DNA of 64,000 nt. It comes from Methylomonas methanica. GTDB taxonomy: Bacteria > Pseudomonadota > Gammaproteobacteria > Methylococcales > Methylomonadaceae. Where the stretch lies: positions 1 through 64,000 of the forward strand of contig LUUF01000077.1 in NCBI GenBank assembly GCA_001644045.1. The letters run 5' to 3'. The translations under genes and the position numbers were made by a program. Below the pieces are notes generated by a model, which was not told where the DNA came from, made no database searches, and saw nothing but the letters and a program-made list of their open reading frames with translations. Below are positions 49,801 to 58,489 of the stretch, piece by piece; the stretch's first letter is position 1; the number at the start of each line of letters is the position of its first letter.

Positions 49801-50510
49801 ATTATGTCGGTGGCAGTCTGGTCCGGCCGGGCGAGGGCGATTGGTTTAAACAGGTATTGCAACTCGGTTTGGATAATTACCAGGATGCCTGGGACGTACA
49901 TGCCTACCCGCAACAAGCACCGCGTTTCGGTGGGCCGATCGGTAATGGCGCTAATGAGGACGAGCGCGGCGTACTGGCGGCTTATTTCAGCTTGGGCAAA
50001 ACCAACAAATTACCGTTCTGGCTGGGAGAGACCGGCGCCAAGGCTATGCACGGCTTTAGCGGCCGGCGCTGGCAGGCGGAACAGGTGGCAAAAATCATCG
50101 CTTGGGTGAACAGCCGCCAGGATTATCTGGGTGTGGCGTTTTGCATCGCGCACGAATACGACCTGGCTTATGGTCGGATATGGGATTATTCGTTGGGCCA
50201 CAAACCCGGCGAAGCGGCGCTGTACACAGCTAGTGCGTTGATTGACGGCCTGCCGTATCGGCCTGTGGACACTCACGACGCCAACGTCCAAGCAGGCTAT
50301 TTTGGCGAGACCTTGATGATCTGGCGCGAACAAGGCGAGGGCGAATGGCCGCTGCAATTGGGTGCCCAAAAAGCCTGGGTGGCAGTAGATGTCGTCGGGC
50401 AAGTTCTAGACTTGGCGGTCGATAGCGCGGGCAAGGCCAGTGTTTCCATCTCATCCAGTCCCGTGTATCTGTTGCCGCGCGCTGATTATCTAAATTTGCT
50501 TCGCGATTAA
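46833..50510 (+). CDS. Large secreted protein with duplicated N-terminal domain and clan GH-A-like hydrolase domain
   Basis: A 1225-residue protein with a signal peptide (about 1-33, ending VCAAA) and AAGGA six bases before the ATG. Residues about 48-205 and 217-372 are two copies of one beta-rich domain (EQPALLLELG, the GFGxWxxxFRF region, then AKVFDAFLL), probably carbohydrate binding. A middle beta-sandwich follows, and residues about 860-1150 look like an alpha/beta barrel. ATNEID (N952-E953) and WLGETG (E1066) fit the acid/base and nucleophile of clan A glycosidases such as GH39 or GH5. The substrate is unknown. The gene converges on a membrane acyltransferase. Confidence 0.72.
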   Translation: MPSCAVFIRLFPAVFHLFFICLLALVFSNPVCAAATDANDLPIHPNSEQPALLLELGSASVTTSRLLPGVQAIQGQVLQDPQAGVSWQVEPEAVNVLYPGFGEWQATFRFNVNQPITASFRFWARWRQGGDPTVCRQTFAIWAGPDVNHLQQRGSVQLMPKGWEYAWLSSPEPIQFKAGDRVIEVRNSGAGHDAKVFDAFLLASPWAELPVTATVEQPALLLELGKAAVLFALPKPNHLTAVQGTAEAGANTGALAIEQDEALLFHSGFGDWSGSFRFPLPADSKPGQYRLWARYKSGGEVSQVKQNFIVKAGAQPDELAMRGEFALTNATPWEYQWLPAAETVTLLPGDRWLTLENSGKADGAKVFDAFLLQMQQPLASAMTSEQAQLRNRFLALTRPDAKGPQRLLVLDGSGAHGERLFRGLAADAARTHYQNMPVSYMIGQAAETMAHDLNLPSLPAVVLTDDHHTVLGVLTELADEGSVAKFLADPDRHDWMPQPLVVAAPTPAPLKNGIPEAWLIGGLQDGQAGLSVFGLDTETVLRPNPDQPYLSLEMMGGKIRNWRVAATEANAETTLAASTEHAYGWSRGTGYAQLYLRADRLVHAQLHLRQSGIKTAAWLDGQALILADDAQLPAGFKPSQEAQSQALLHGLTTEGLLATANAERPQVPQVAALNLAPGWHSLLVKLVMQHDQGQRFYFSGLFTDVGGKPLDGLHTQTADPNADLALNKIAAKLRPVISNTAPANLPHPGEPIKISVDLRWQPILEEAKLDTPLPQFPAKLRLWLVDYNGKQIAEREIRARFPGQVEADFGKLDQPGYYAIYPSLFAEDGRVIMDYPADGFSVVAGNAAQKQRLAHKKVWNNDYYALADGDKSFKQSGGYFVWLERMGLFRSLGSYPGFESKYRPLWEQAKQRGIEFFADSSGDSNWLNDKPGDGKNFVNAAAAYTRYFKATNEIDIRHEADWQKLREPAHWVERAKWEYQQVHQARNNAHYVGGSLVRPGEGDWFKQVLQLGLDNYQDAWDVHAYPQQAPRFGGPIGNGANEDERGVLAAYFSLGKTNKLPFWLGETGAKAMHGFSGRRWQAEQVAKIIAWVNSRQDYLGVAFCIAHEYDLAYGRIWDYSLGHKPGEAALYTASALIDGLPYRPVDTHDANVQAGYFGETLMIWREQGEGEWPLQLGAQKAWVAVDVVGQVLDLAVDSAGKASVSISSSPVYLLPRADYLNLLRD

Positions 50511-50518
50511 AACCTGAG

Positions 50519-51613
50519 TTATTTATGCCGCCTTTGCAAGGAAAACGGCTTTTCTATCCAGCAAAATAGTGCGGCCGATGGCAATAAGGTAATAAGGAAG
50601 ATCGGCAATAAACCAATCCAAAATATCAGTTCGCTGTCTTGATGAGGAGGGAGTAATTTGGCTGACACCATGAAAATGGCTTTTAATGACAGGCCATGAA
50701 TTAAATAATAAGAATAACTCATGTTTCCCAGCCATCTAAGGTAGGGTAAGGTAAATAAATTATTGGTAAATCCTGATGTGCAAAAACATTCCAGGCAGAA
50801 AATAAAAAACAGCGTGTAAAGTAATAAATATTTAAACGAAATATTGATAGGGTAATAGCTGGATAGCCCGAATGATGCAATAGCTAATATTAAAGACAAC
50901 AAGCCTATTGGCGGCACTTGTTTTAAATAACCTCTTTCGACGGTTTCGTATAAAACTATTCCGGCAACAAACATTAATAAACGAATCGGGCCATTATGAT
51001 TATAAAAATAGCTAAACAATATAAGCGATGCCGATAAGAACAATAATATCCTATATCGTCTCGGCCAAGAGCGCAGCTTAAGTGTCGTTATTAGCAGCGG
51101 AATCAACAGGTAATAAAAAAACTCATAGCTCAACGACCAGGCCACGGTGATGATAGGAGTAATATCGAATAAACCGGGCATCAGCAAATAATTTTGCATC
51201 ACGAAAACAAAGCCGCTTTTCCAGCCGAAAGGGATTTTCGATTCGGACGGAAATGCGAACGAAAGTGCCAGATAAATAATAAATACCACGGTAAAGGTCG
51301 GATAAATTCGCTGTATTCTTCGGTATAAATATTTTTTGAATTCGGTAGGCTTTTTTATCAGCATGCCGTAAATCAAATACCCGCTTAATACAAAAAACAA
51401 ATCGACGCCAGTATTGCCTATGGTATGAATATTTTTCGCAATTTCGTGAGTGGTCGAACTTGTCAATAGCCACGGTTCTATTAACGTAACATAGTGAACC
51501 AGGAATACCAGGAACACCGCAAAGCCACGTATGCCTTCCATCGAGCGAATGGCGTTGTGGCCGACGTGGGATATTTCGAAGGTATTACGTATCCAGCTTG
51601 CTATGTTTATCAT
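50519..51613 (-). CDS. Membrane acyltransferase 3 family protein (OafA/YrhL type)
   Basis: A 364-residue protein with about ten membrane helices. The start MINIASWIRNTFE leads to MEGIRGFAVFLVFLVHY, the family motif with the active-site histidine in the first helix, and a FFVLSGYLI motif follows. Members O-acetylate polysaccharides or lipids. It is AT-rich against its neighbours, which suggests transfer. It converges on the large secreted protein, nine bases apart, so a common polymer is imaginable but not shown. Confidence 0.88.
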   Translation of the reverse strand: MINIASWIRNTFEISHVGHNAIRSMEGIRGFAVFLVFLVHYVTLIEPWLLTSSTTHEIAKNIHTIGNTGVDLFFVLSGYLIYGMLIKKPTEFKKYLYRRIQRIYPTFTVVFIIYLALSFAFPSESKIPFGWKSGFVFVMQNYLLMPGLFDITPIITVAWSLSYEFFYYLLIPLLITTLKLRSWPRRYRILLFLSASLILFSYFYNHNGPIRLLMFVAGIVLYETVERGYLKQVPPIGLLSLILAIASFGLSSYYPINISFKYLLLYTLFFIFCLECFCTSGFTNNLFTLPYLRWLGNMSYSYYLIHGLSLKAIFMVSAKLLPPHQDSELIFWIGLLPIFLITLLPSAALFCWIEKPFSLQRRHK

Positions 51614-51944
51614 TTTTTAATATTTATTGCTTATATAGGAACTAATGAAAATTCTAATAATATACAGTCGTCGTTCCCGCGAAAGTGCGAGCCCAGTGAA
51701 ATCAGAAAACTCGAAGTGCCGCGCCGTCTTATGACTGCCGCATGCGCGGAAATGACGATTTAGCGCCAGGTTAATAATTGTGAGTGCGGTGGCTAATAAT
51801 GCAACAGTTTTGAGCAGGTGCCTGGTTTTTGCAACTTGCTAGTGTCCGTTCAACGCCTTAACAAATGATCTTTTTGTAAATTCACTTGGTCGGACTTCGT
51901 CCCGGCGCTAGACTTATAAAATTGCTAAACAGTATAGGATGGTC
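51614..51944. other. AT-rich spacer of about 330 bases with a repeat remnant
   Basis: The stretch near 51668-51692 (GTCGTTCCCGCGAAAGTGCGAGC) resembles the widespread TCATTCCCGCG-type dispersed repeat. The gcvT promoter should lie near 51900, but I see no clear boxes and no glycine riboswitch. Confidence 0.45.
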
Positions 51945-53036
51945 ATGGTGACTAGTTCAAAGCAAACGCCCTTGCATGATTTACATCTGCAATTGGGTGC
52001 CAAGATGACCACGTTTGCCGGTTACCAAATGCCGGTGCAATATAAAAACGGCATCATTCACGAGCATTTACACTGCCGCAATAAGGCCGGGTTCTTCGAT
52101 ATTTCGCACATGGGTCAGTGCCGGGTATCGGGCGAACGCGCGGCGGAAGCGCTGGAAAAACTCACGCCCGGGGGCATCGCCGATTTAAAGCAGGGTGCGC
52201 AGAAATACACGGTGTTGACCAATGCTGAGGGCGGCGTAATCGACGACATCATCGTTACCCGCATTGAAGCCGGCTTATCCATCATCGTCAATGCCGGTTG
52301 CAAGGACAAGGATTTTGCTTATCTGCGCAGCCAGTTATCGCTGGATTGCCAATTCGAGGAGTTAAACGAATTAGCCTTGTTTGCCTTACAAGGACCGGGT
52401 GCTGCGGCGGTGATGGCCAAGTTTGCGGCGGAGGCTGTCGGGCTGAAATTTATGCAGGCTTGCGCGGCCGAGATTGCCGGGACTGCATGCCATATCAGTC
52501 GCAGCGGCTACAGCGGCGAAGACGGTTTCGAGATTTCCTTGCCGCAAGCCGATGCGGAACGGATTGCGCGTTTGCTGTTGGCGGAAGACGGTGTCGAACC
52601 GATTGGCCTGGGGGCCCGCGATACTTTGCGGCTGGAAGCAGGCCTGTGCCTGTATGGCCATGAACTCAACGAGACGATTACGCCGATAGAGGCGGGCTTG
52701 CAATGGATATTCAAAAAAGGCCACAGCGATTTTCCCGGCGCGGAAAAGATTCTGGCGCAACGGCAAAACGGCGCAGGGCGAGTCCGCGTCGGCTTACTGG
52801 TGGATGGCCGAATTCCGGTACGGGACGGCTGCGAGATAGTTCATCAAGATCAACAAGTCGGCACTGTGACCAGTGGCAGTTTCTCGCCCAGTCTGAATAG
52901 GCCGGTGGCGATGGCATTGCTGGACCGCCGGTTTGCCGGGCTCGGCACCGGATTAACCGCGCTGGTGCGGAACTCACCTGTGCCGGTCACGGTCAGTTCG
53001 CTACCTTTCGTTCCTCACCGCTACTTGAGAAAATAA
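51945..53036 (+). CDS. gcvT: Glycine cleavage system T protein (aminomethyltransferase)
   Basis: A 363-residue folate-dependent enzyme that releases ammonia and forms methylene-tetrahydrofolate from aminomethyl-lipoyl-Gcv[15 protein letters not shown] and FFDISHMGQ are typical, and D in NAGCKDKDF is the conserved aspartate. The ATG at 51945 is preferred because AGGATGG lies five to eleven bases upstream; an ATG six bases earlier is too close to that site. gcvP follows after four bases. No gcvH gene is present in between or nearby. Confidence 0.93.
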   Translation: MVTSSKQTPLHDLHLQLGAKMTTFAGYQMPVQYKNGIIHEHLHCRNKAGFFDISHMGQCRVSGERAAEALEKLTPGGIADLKQGAQKYTVLTNAEGGVIDDIIVTRIEAGLSIIVNAGCKDKDFAYLRSQLSLDCQFEELNELALFALQGPGAAAVMAKFAAEAVGLKFMQACAAEIAGTACHISRSGYSGEDGFEISLPQADAERIARLLLAEDGVEPIGLGARDTLRLEAGLCLYGHELNETITPIEAGLQWIFKKGHSDFPGAEKILAQRQNGAGRVRVGLLVDGRIPVRDGCEIVHQDQQVGTVTSGSFSPSLNRPVAMALLDRRFAGLGTGLTALVRNSPVPVTVSSLPFVPHRYLRK

Positions 53037-53040
53037 GCCC

Positions 53041-55953
53041 ATGCCTGCAAAACGCCCCCGTCTCGACCAGCTGGAAATGCGCGGTAATTTCATTCAGCGG
53101 CATATCGGTCCCAATTCTCGGCAAACTCAGGAAATGCTGGCCGAGCTGGGTTTGCAGGATCTGGAAGACATTGTCGGTCAAGTCATTCCGGCCAATATCC
53201 TCAATCATGAGCCGCTGAAACTTACCGGCACCATCAGCGAGCGGGCCGTCATTAAATATCTGCGCAAGATGCGCGAGCGTAACAAGGTGCTGGTGTCGAT
53301 GATCGGCATGGGCTATTACGACACCATCATGCCGGCGGTGATCAAGCGTAACGTGTTGGAAAATCCCGGCTGGTACACCGCCTACACGCCTTATCAGGCC
53401 GAAGTAGGGCAGGGGCGGTTGGAGGCTTTGCTGAATTTTCAGCAAATGATCATCGATTTGACCGGCATGGACATCGCCAACGCCTCCCTGTTGGACGAAG
53501 CGACTGCGGCGGCGGAAGCGATGACCATGTCCCGGCGCCTGGCCAAAAGCCCGTCCAACACGGTGTTGATCGACAAAGACTGCCACCCGCAAACCATAGC
53601 GGTGGTGCAGACTCGGGCGGGTTCGCTGGGCTACGAAGTCGTCGTCGCCGATCCGTTCGACAATTTGGCGCAGCACGATTTCTTTGCGTTGATTTTGCAA
53701 TACCCCGGTTCCAGCGGCGAAATCCGCGATCTGACCGAGGCGACTGCGATTGCGCACGGCAAACAAGCGCTGGTCACGGTAGCGGCCGACTTGCTGAGCC
53801 TGGTATTGCTAAAACCGCCGGCCGCTTTCGATGCCGACATCGCCGTCGGCAGCGCCCAACGCTTCGGCATGCCGATGGGTTACGGCGGCCCGCATGCGGC
53901 GTTTTTTGCGACCCGCGACGAGTTCAAGCGCTCGATGCCGGGCCGTTTGATCGGCGTTTCCAAGGATAGTCACGGCCAGATCGCGTTGCGGATGGCCCTG
54001 CAGACCCGCGAACAGCATATTCGCCGCGACAAGGCCACCAGCAATATTTGTACGTCGCAGGTGTTGCTGGCGGTGATTGCCGGTTTTTATGCGATTTATC
54101 ACGGTGCGGAAGGGCTGCGGATGATCGCCGGCCGGGTGCATCGCTATGCGCAGATTCTGGCTGCCGGTTTGGTGCAAAGCGGCCATCAAGTACTTAGCCA
54201 GTGTTATTTCGATACCGTGCTGGTCAGCGTGCCGAATCGCGCCCGCCGCATCGCCGCGCAGGCGGCTGATGTGAATATCAATCTGCGGATTATCGATGCC
54301 GACACCCTGGGTATTTCCCTGGATGAAACCACCACCCGCGAGCATTTACGGACCCTTTGGAAGGTGTTCGCTTCGCCCATCGCCGAGTTGCCGGATATTG
54401 GTGCGCTGGATGCCACGTTAAACGAGTGCATATCGGATATGCTGTTGCGCGACGATGCGATTCTGCAAAACCCAGTGTTTAGTTTGTATCACTCGGAAAC
54501 CGAGATGATGCGCTACATGCGCCGATTGGCGCGGCGCGATATTGCGCTGGATCGGGCGATGATTCCGCTAGGCTCGTGTACGATGAAACTGAACGCCGCC
54601 ACTGAGATGCAGGCGATCTCGTTCTACGAATTCAACGCGATGCATCCGTTTGTGCCGCTGTATCAGGCGCAAGGTTATCAGCAATTGTTCGCGGAGCTGG
54701 AAGACATGCTCTGCGATTTGACCGGCTTCGATGCGTTTTCCTTGCAACCCAATGCCGGTTCGCAAGGCGAATACACTGGCTTACTGGTGATACGCAAATA
54801 CCATCAGGTCAACGGACAAGGGCAACGCAATATTTGCCTGATCCCGGCTTCCGCGCACGGCACCAACCCAGCCAGTGCCAGCTTGGCCGGATTGACCGTC
54901 GTGGTGGTAGCTTGCGACGCGCAAGGCAATGTTAGTGTCGACGATTTACGGGCTAAAGCAGAGCTGTATCAGGATACCCTGGCGGCGCTGATGATTACTT
55001 ATCCGTCCACCCACGGCGTTTACGAACAAGCGTTTCGCGAGATCTGCGACATCGTTCATCAACACGGCGGCCAGGTGTATATGGACGGTGCCAATTTCAA
55101 CGCCTTGGTCGGTCTCAGCCGGCCCGGCAAGATCGGTGCGGACGTCGCGCATTTGAATCTGCACAAGACCTTTTGCATCCCGCACGGCGGCGGCGGTCCC
55201 GGCGTCGGGCCAATAGGCGTGGGCGCGCATCTGGCGCCGTATTTGCCGGACCATCCTCTGGTGGAGGGCGTCAACCCAGCCAAGGGTGAACACGGCACGG
55301 TCGGCACCGTATCGGCGGCTCCGTGGGGCTCGGCCAGCATCCTGACGATTTCCTGGGCCTATATTGCGATGATGGGCGCGACCGGTCTGCGCCGCGCTAC
55401 CTTGGCGGCCATCATGAATGCCAACTACATCGCCCGCCGCTTGGCGCCGCATTACCCGATTCTGTACACCGATGCCAACGGCTGGGTGGCGCACGAATGT
55501 ATCATCGATTGCCATCAATTCCGTAAAACCGCCAACGTCACCGTCGAGGACATCGCCAAGCGCTTGGTCGATTACGGTTTCCACGCGCCGACCGTGTCGT
55601 TCCCAGTGGCAGATACCTTGATGATAGAACCCACTGAAAGCGAGAATAAAACCGAGATCGACCGTTTCTGCGCGGCCTTGATCGCGATCCGGCAGGAGAT
55701 TCAAGAGATCGAAGACGGCCTGGCCGATAGCCATAACAACGTGCTGCACAATGCGCCGCATACCCATCGCTTGCTGTTGGAAGAATGGACGCTGCCGTAT
55801 TCCCGGCAAAAAGCCTTCTTCCCGGACAGCCATCAGCATGATGATAAATACTGGCCGCCGGTCGGCCGCATCGATAACGTCTACGGCGACCGTAACGTGA
55901 TGTGCAGTTGCCCGACCGATTGGGCCGAACCGTTGGGAGGTTCTGCTGAGTAA
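53041..55953 (+). CDS. gcvP: Glycine dehydrogenase (decarboxylating), P protein
   Basis: A 970-residue, single-chain GcvP with both halves, as in gammaproteobacteria. The PLP lysine lies in [16 protein letters not shown]. It decarboxylates glycine and loads the aminomethyl group on lipoyl-GcvH. In a methanotroph it may also help to link C1 folate pools with serine. It follows gcvT by four bases, and its last eight bases overlap the likely start of the exonuclease gene. Confidence 0.96.
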   Translation: MPAKRPRLDQLEMRGNFIQRHIGPNSRQTQEMLAELGLQDLEDIVGQVIPANILNHEPLKLTGTISERAVIKYLRKMRERNKVLVSMIGMGYYDTIMPAVIKRNVLENPGWYTAYTPYQAEVGQGRLEALLNFQQMIIDLTGMDIANASLLDEATAAAEAMTMSRRLAKSPSNTVLIDKDCHPQTIAVVQTRAGSLGYEVVVADPFDNLAQHDFFALILQYPGSSGEIRDLTEATAIAHGKQALVTVAADLLSLVLLKPPAAFDADIAVGSAQRFGMPMGYGGPHAAFFATRDEFKRSMPGRLIGVSKDSHGQIALRMALQTREQHIRRDKATSNICTSQVLLAVIAGFYAIYHGAEGLRMIAGRVHRYAQILAAGLVQSGHQVLSQCYFDTVLVSVPNRARRIAAQAADVNINLRIIDADTLGISLDETTTREHLRTLWKVFASPIAELPDIGALDATLNECISDMLLRDDAILQNPVFSLYHSETEMMRYMRRLARRDIALDRAMIPLGSCTMKLNAATEMQAISFYEFNAMHPFVPLYQAQGYQQLFAELEDMLCDLTGFDAFSLQPNAGSQGEYTGLLVIRKYHQVNGQGQRNICLIPASAHGTNPASASLAGLTVVVVACDAQGNVSVDDLRAKAELYQDTLAALMITYPSTHGVYEQAFREICDIVHQHGGQVYMDGANFNALVGLSRPGKIGADVAHLNLHKTFCIPHGGGGPGVGPIGVGAHLAPYLPDHPLVEGVNPAKGEHGTVGTVSAAPWGSASILTISWAYIAMMGATGLRRATLAAIMNANYIARRLAPHYPILYTDANGWVAHECIIDCHQFRKTANVTVEDIAKRLVDYGFHAPTVSFPVADTLMIEPTESENKTEIDRFCAALIAIRQEIQEIEDGLADSHNNVLHNAPHTHRLLLEEWTLPYSRQKAFFPDSHQHDDKYWPPVGRIDNVYGDRNVMCSCPTDWAEPLGGSAE

Positions 55954-57340
55954 CGCCACGCAGGCCCTGGCCTTCGTCGATCTGGAAACCACCGGCGCCT
56001 CGGCTACCAAGGACCGTATTACCGAAATCGGCATCGTGCTGGTCGATGAAGACGGGGTGCGCGAATGGAACCAGTTGGTGCATCCGCAAACCCGTATCCC
56101 GCTGTTCATCGAACAATTGACCGGCATCAGCAACGAGATGGTCGCCGAGATGCCCAGTTTTGCGCAAGTAGCCGGCGAAGTGGCGGAATTACTGGAAGGA
56201 CGCTTATTTATCGCCCATAACGCCCGTTTCGATTACGGGTTTTTGAAGAACGAGTTCAGTCGGGTGGGCATGACGTTTCGGCCGCAAGTGTTGTGTACCG
56301 TCAAACTGTCGCGGGCCTTGTATCCGCATTTTCACCGACATAACCTAGACAGCCTGATCGAACGCCACGGTTTGCAGGCCAAAGACCGGCACCGGGCCCT
56401 GGCCGACGCGCAATTGATTCATCAATTTTGGACCCAGGCCTACGAACAGTTTTCCGAGGAAACGGTCGATGTTGCCGTGCAGCGCTTGGTAGGTCGCTCC
56501 AGCCTGCCGTCCAATATCGATCCGTTATTGATCCACGATTTGCCGGAAGCGCCTGGCGTGTACCTGTTTTACGGTGAAAACGACTTACCGTTGTACATTG
56601 GCAAAAGCGTGAATATTCGTAACCGAGTATTGGCGCATTTCGGTGCCGATCATAAGAACAACAAGGAAATGAGTCTGGCCCAGCAACTGCGGCGCATCGA
56701 CTGGATCGAAACCGCCGGCGAGTTGGGTGCTTTGTTGCTGGAAGCGCGCTTGATCAAAGAAAAAACCCCGGTCCATAACCAGCGCCTGCGCCGCAAAAGC
56801 GCCCTGTGTGCCTGGCAATTGCAACAACAGGGCGAACAGCTCAAACCGGTATTAAGCTGGGCCGGCGAATTGGATTTCGGCGCCCAGGACAATCTCTACG
56901 GCTTATACCACAGCCTGCGCGATGCCCAAAAAGCCTTGCGCGGCGTCGCTGAACAACATGGTTTATGCCTGAGCGTATTGGGCTTGGAGAAAACCGCTGC
57001 CGGTCGGCCATGTTTCGGTTACCAGATCAAAAAATGCCGCGGCGCCTGCGTCGGCACCGAAGCACCGCTGGCGCACGCTGCGCGGGTGTTGATCGCCATG
57101 CAAAAACTCAAACTCGCCGTCTGGCCTTATCCGGGTGCGATCGGCATCAGTGAAGGCGAGGAGCTGCATGTGATCGATCGCTGGTGTTACTTGGGCACCG
57201 CGAAAAACGAGGCGGAAATCGCGGAGTTATTGCAGGCCGGCGTTCCGGCGTTTGATCGGGACACTTACATGCTGTTGAGTAAGTCGTTGAAAAAGGCAGA
57301 GGTTGTGGTGCTGCCGCAAGCTTTATGCGTGGCGGGATGA
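55946..57340 (+). CDS. DnaQ-like 3'-5' exonuclease fused to GIY-YIG nuclease domain
   Basis: A 464-residue fusion. Residues 8-175 are a DEDDh exonuclease: D12 and E14 in [14 protein letters not shown], and the final HRALADAQ. Residues about 190-280 are a GIY-YIG domain (GVYLFY and LYIGKS) like that of UvrC and Cho. The combination suggests DNA repair. No ATG, GTG or TTG lies ahead of the first catalytic motif. The CTG at 55946 with GGGAGG five bases upstream is the best start, whereas the GTG at 56036 would remove D12 and E14. It overlaps the end of gcvP. Confidence 0.8.
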   Translation: MSNATQALAFVDLETTGASATKDRITEIGIVLVDEDGVREWNQLVHPQTRIPLFIEQLTGISNEMVAEMPSFAQVAGEVAELLEGRLFIAHNARFDYGFLKNEFSRVGMTFRPQVLCTVKLSRALYPHFHRHNLDSLIERHGLQAKDRHRALADAQLIHQFWTQAYEQFSEETVDVAVQRLVGRSSLPSNIDPLLIHDLPEAPGVYLFYGENDLPLYIGKSVNIRNRVLAHFGADHKNNKEMSLAQQLRRIDWIETAGELGALLLEARLIKEKTPVHNQRLRRKSALCAWQLQQQGEQLKPVLSWAGELDFGAQDNLYGLYHSLRDAQKALRGVAEQHGLCLSVLGLEKTAAGRPCFGYQIKKCRGACVGTEAPLAHAARVLIAMQKLKLAVWPYPGAIGISEGEELHVIDRWCYLGTAKNEAEIAELLQAGVPAFDRDTYMLLSKSLKKAEVVVLPQALCVAG

Positions 57341-57346
57341 TTCCTC

Positions 57347-57370
57347 GTTCTCACGGAGGACCGTGGGAAC
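57347..57370. repeat. Palindromic GTTCTCACGG / CCGTGGGAAC element
   Basis: Ten-base arms (57347-57356 and 57361-57370) with one G-T wobble, directly followed by CAG. The sequence belongs to the same family as the stronger palindrome at 58191-58219. Confidence 0.5.
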
Positions 57371-57404
57371 CAGAAAACATAGGCCAAAGTCGAGGAACTT
57401 TACC

Positions 57405-58097
57405 ATGGCCCATTTTTATCGCTTTCGCCAAGTATTCGATGTTATCTCATCAGGCGATTTTTGTTTGAAGGAGGCTTATCGCCCGTCGGGCAAGGAGGGC
57501 ATGCTACCCATCGAGTGGACTAAGGCCATGGAAGAAATCCCCCAAGACCCGCCCTGGCCGCATTGCAAGGTGTTGCGTGCACCGTCGGTTCCGGCAGGTT
57601 ACGAGCAGAGATACCACATGTTCAAGCTGAAGCCCGGTACGGCCATACCGGACTTTTACGGTCCCGGCGAACGTCTACTGGTGTCCGAAAGGGCGCGGGC
57701 GGTGCTGGAGACCTGCGACGATTTCGAGCACGAATACGTCGAAACGGAAATTCAGGACGAAAATCGGCAGCGGATCAATGAACAACCCTATTACTTGTTG
57801 AGTGTCAGACGTTATTTAAGAATCGACGAACTGGGTGAAAAACTCAATAAGAGCCTTATACCGTTTTCCGCAGATGCATATGAAGAGGATTACTTGCCCG
57901 TCCTACAGAACCACCCCGAGCTGATGGAAAAAGTGGCGCAATTGCCGTTGTGGCGGCATCGCTTGAATGAGTCTGTGGTTTATATGAGCGAGCGAGTGCT
58001 TACCACTTTGCGGAATGCAGGCCTAACCGGCCTTAACGAATACAGTGACCTAATAGGCGAACCCGGCGAAACTATCACCCGCTTCGAAGTCCGATAA
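57405..58097 (+). CDS. Imm11/DUF1629-like protein
   Basis: A 230-residue soluble protein starting MAHFYRFRQVFDV, with GAGGAA about seven bases upstream of the ATG. YYLLSVRRYLRIDELGEK and the acidic C-terminal half recall the Imm11 (MXAN_0049, DUF1629) family of putative immunity proteins; similarity is moderate at best. No toxin gene is adjacent. The gene lies between two palindromes of one family, which may mark an inserted unit. Confidence 0.5.
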   Translation: MAHFYRFRQVFDVISSGDFCLKEAYRPSGKEGMLPIEWTKAMEEIPQDPPWPHCKVLRAPSVPAGYEQRYHMFKLKPGTAIPDFYGPGERLLVSERARAVLETCDDFEHEYVETEIQDENRQRINEQPYYLLSVRRYLRIDELGEKLNKSLIPFSADAYEEDYLPVLQNHPELMEKVAQLPLWRHRLNESVVYMSERVLTTLRNAGLTGLNEYSDLIGEPGETITRFEVR

Positions 58098-58143
58098 CCG
58101 AATATCGATACTGTTCCTCAAACCTAGGTCGGGGACTGCAACG

Positions 58144-58187
58144 AGGTAAAAATCCAAGCGTTTAACTCTAGTTAAGTACAGCACCAT
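58144..58187 (+). repeat. 44-base direct repeat, copy 1
   Basis: It begins AGGTAAAAATC and ends with ACAGCACCAT. Copy 2 at 58277-58320 differs at three positions. The copies are 133 bases apart and both contain TTTAACTCTAGTTAAGTAC. Confidence 0.75.
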
Positions 58188-58190
58188 TTT

Positions 58191-58219
58191 CTGGTTCCCA
58201 CGCGCCGCGTGGGAACCAG
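58191..58219. repeat. Perfect palindrome CTGGTTCCCACGCG / CGCGTGGGAACCAG
   Basis: Fourteen-base arms (58191-58204 and 58206-58219) around one base. It lies between the two 44-base direct repeats and behind the Imm11-like gene, and is related to the element at 57347-57370. Confidence 0.75.
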
Positions 58220-58276
58220 ATAAAAAGCCGAGGCCGTACACTTGGTGCCAAAGCCAGGGTTGCCGGCTGTGCAATC

Positions 58277-58320
58277 AGGTAAAAATCTAAGCGTTTAACT
58301 CTAGTTAAGTACGGCGCCAT
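58277..58320 (+). repeat. 44-base direct repeat, copy 2
   Basis: It matches copy 1 at 41 of 44 positions by eye. The differences are near the start (ATCT for ATCC) and near the end (ACGGCGCCAT for ACAGCACCAT). Confidence 0.75.
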
Positions 58321-58489
58321 AGGAAACTTGTTAATCCGTTATGCCTGTTGAGGTCATACCAATAGCGTTTGGCGGTATTTTGATGCCAGCCAATATCCAG
58401 CGCATTTCAGTTTCGCTTCATCGGAATGCTGCTATTATCAATCTTAAACGACAGACTGTTAATTTAACTGTTCGACTCCAGACCAGCCG

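Noticed and set aside
48360..49916. A 518-codon frame opposite the large secreted protein
   Set aside because: The length is striking, but the frame is a shadow of the GC-rich coding strand, and the plus-strand reading has a signal peptide, repeats and catalytic motifs.
51614..51944. A glycine riboswitch ahead of gcvT
   Set aside because: I looked for the conserved tandem aptamer motifs and a following terminator and saw none. The spacer is AT-rich and lacks the typical GC-paired stems.
54946..56133. A 395-codon frame opposite gcvP and the exonuclease gene
   Set aside because: It spans two real genes on the other strand and has no domain.
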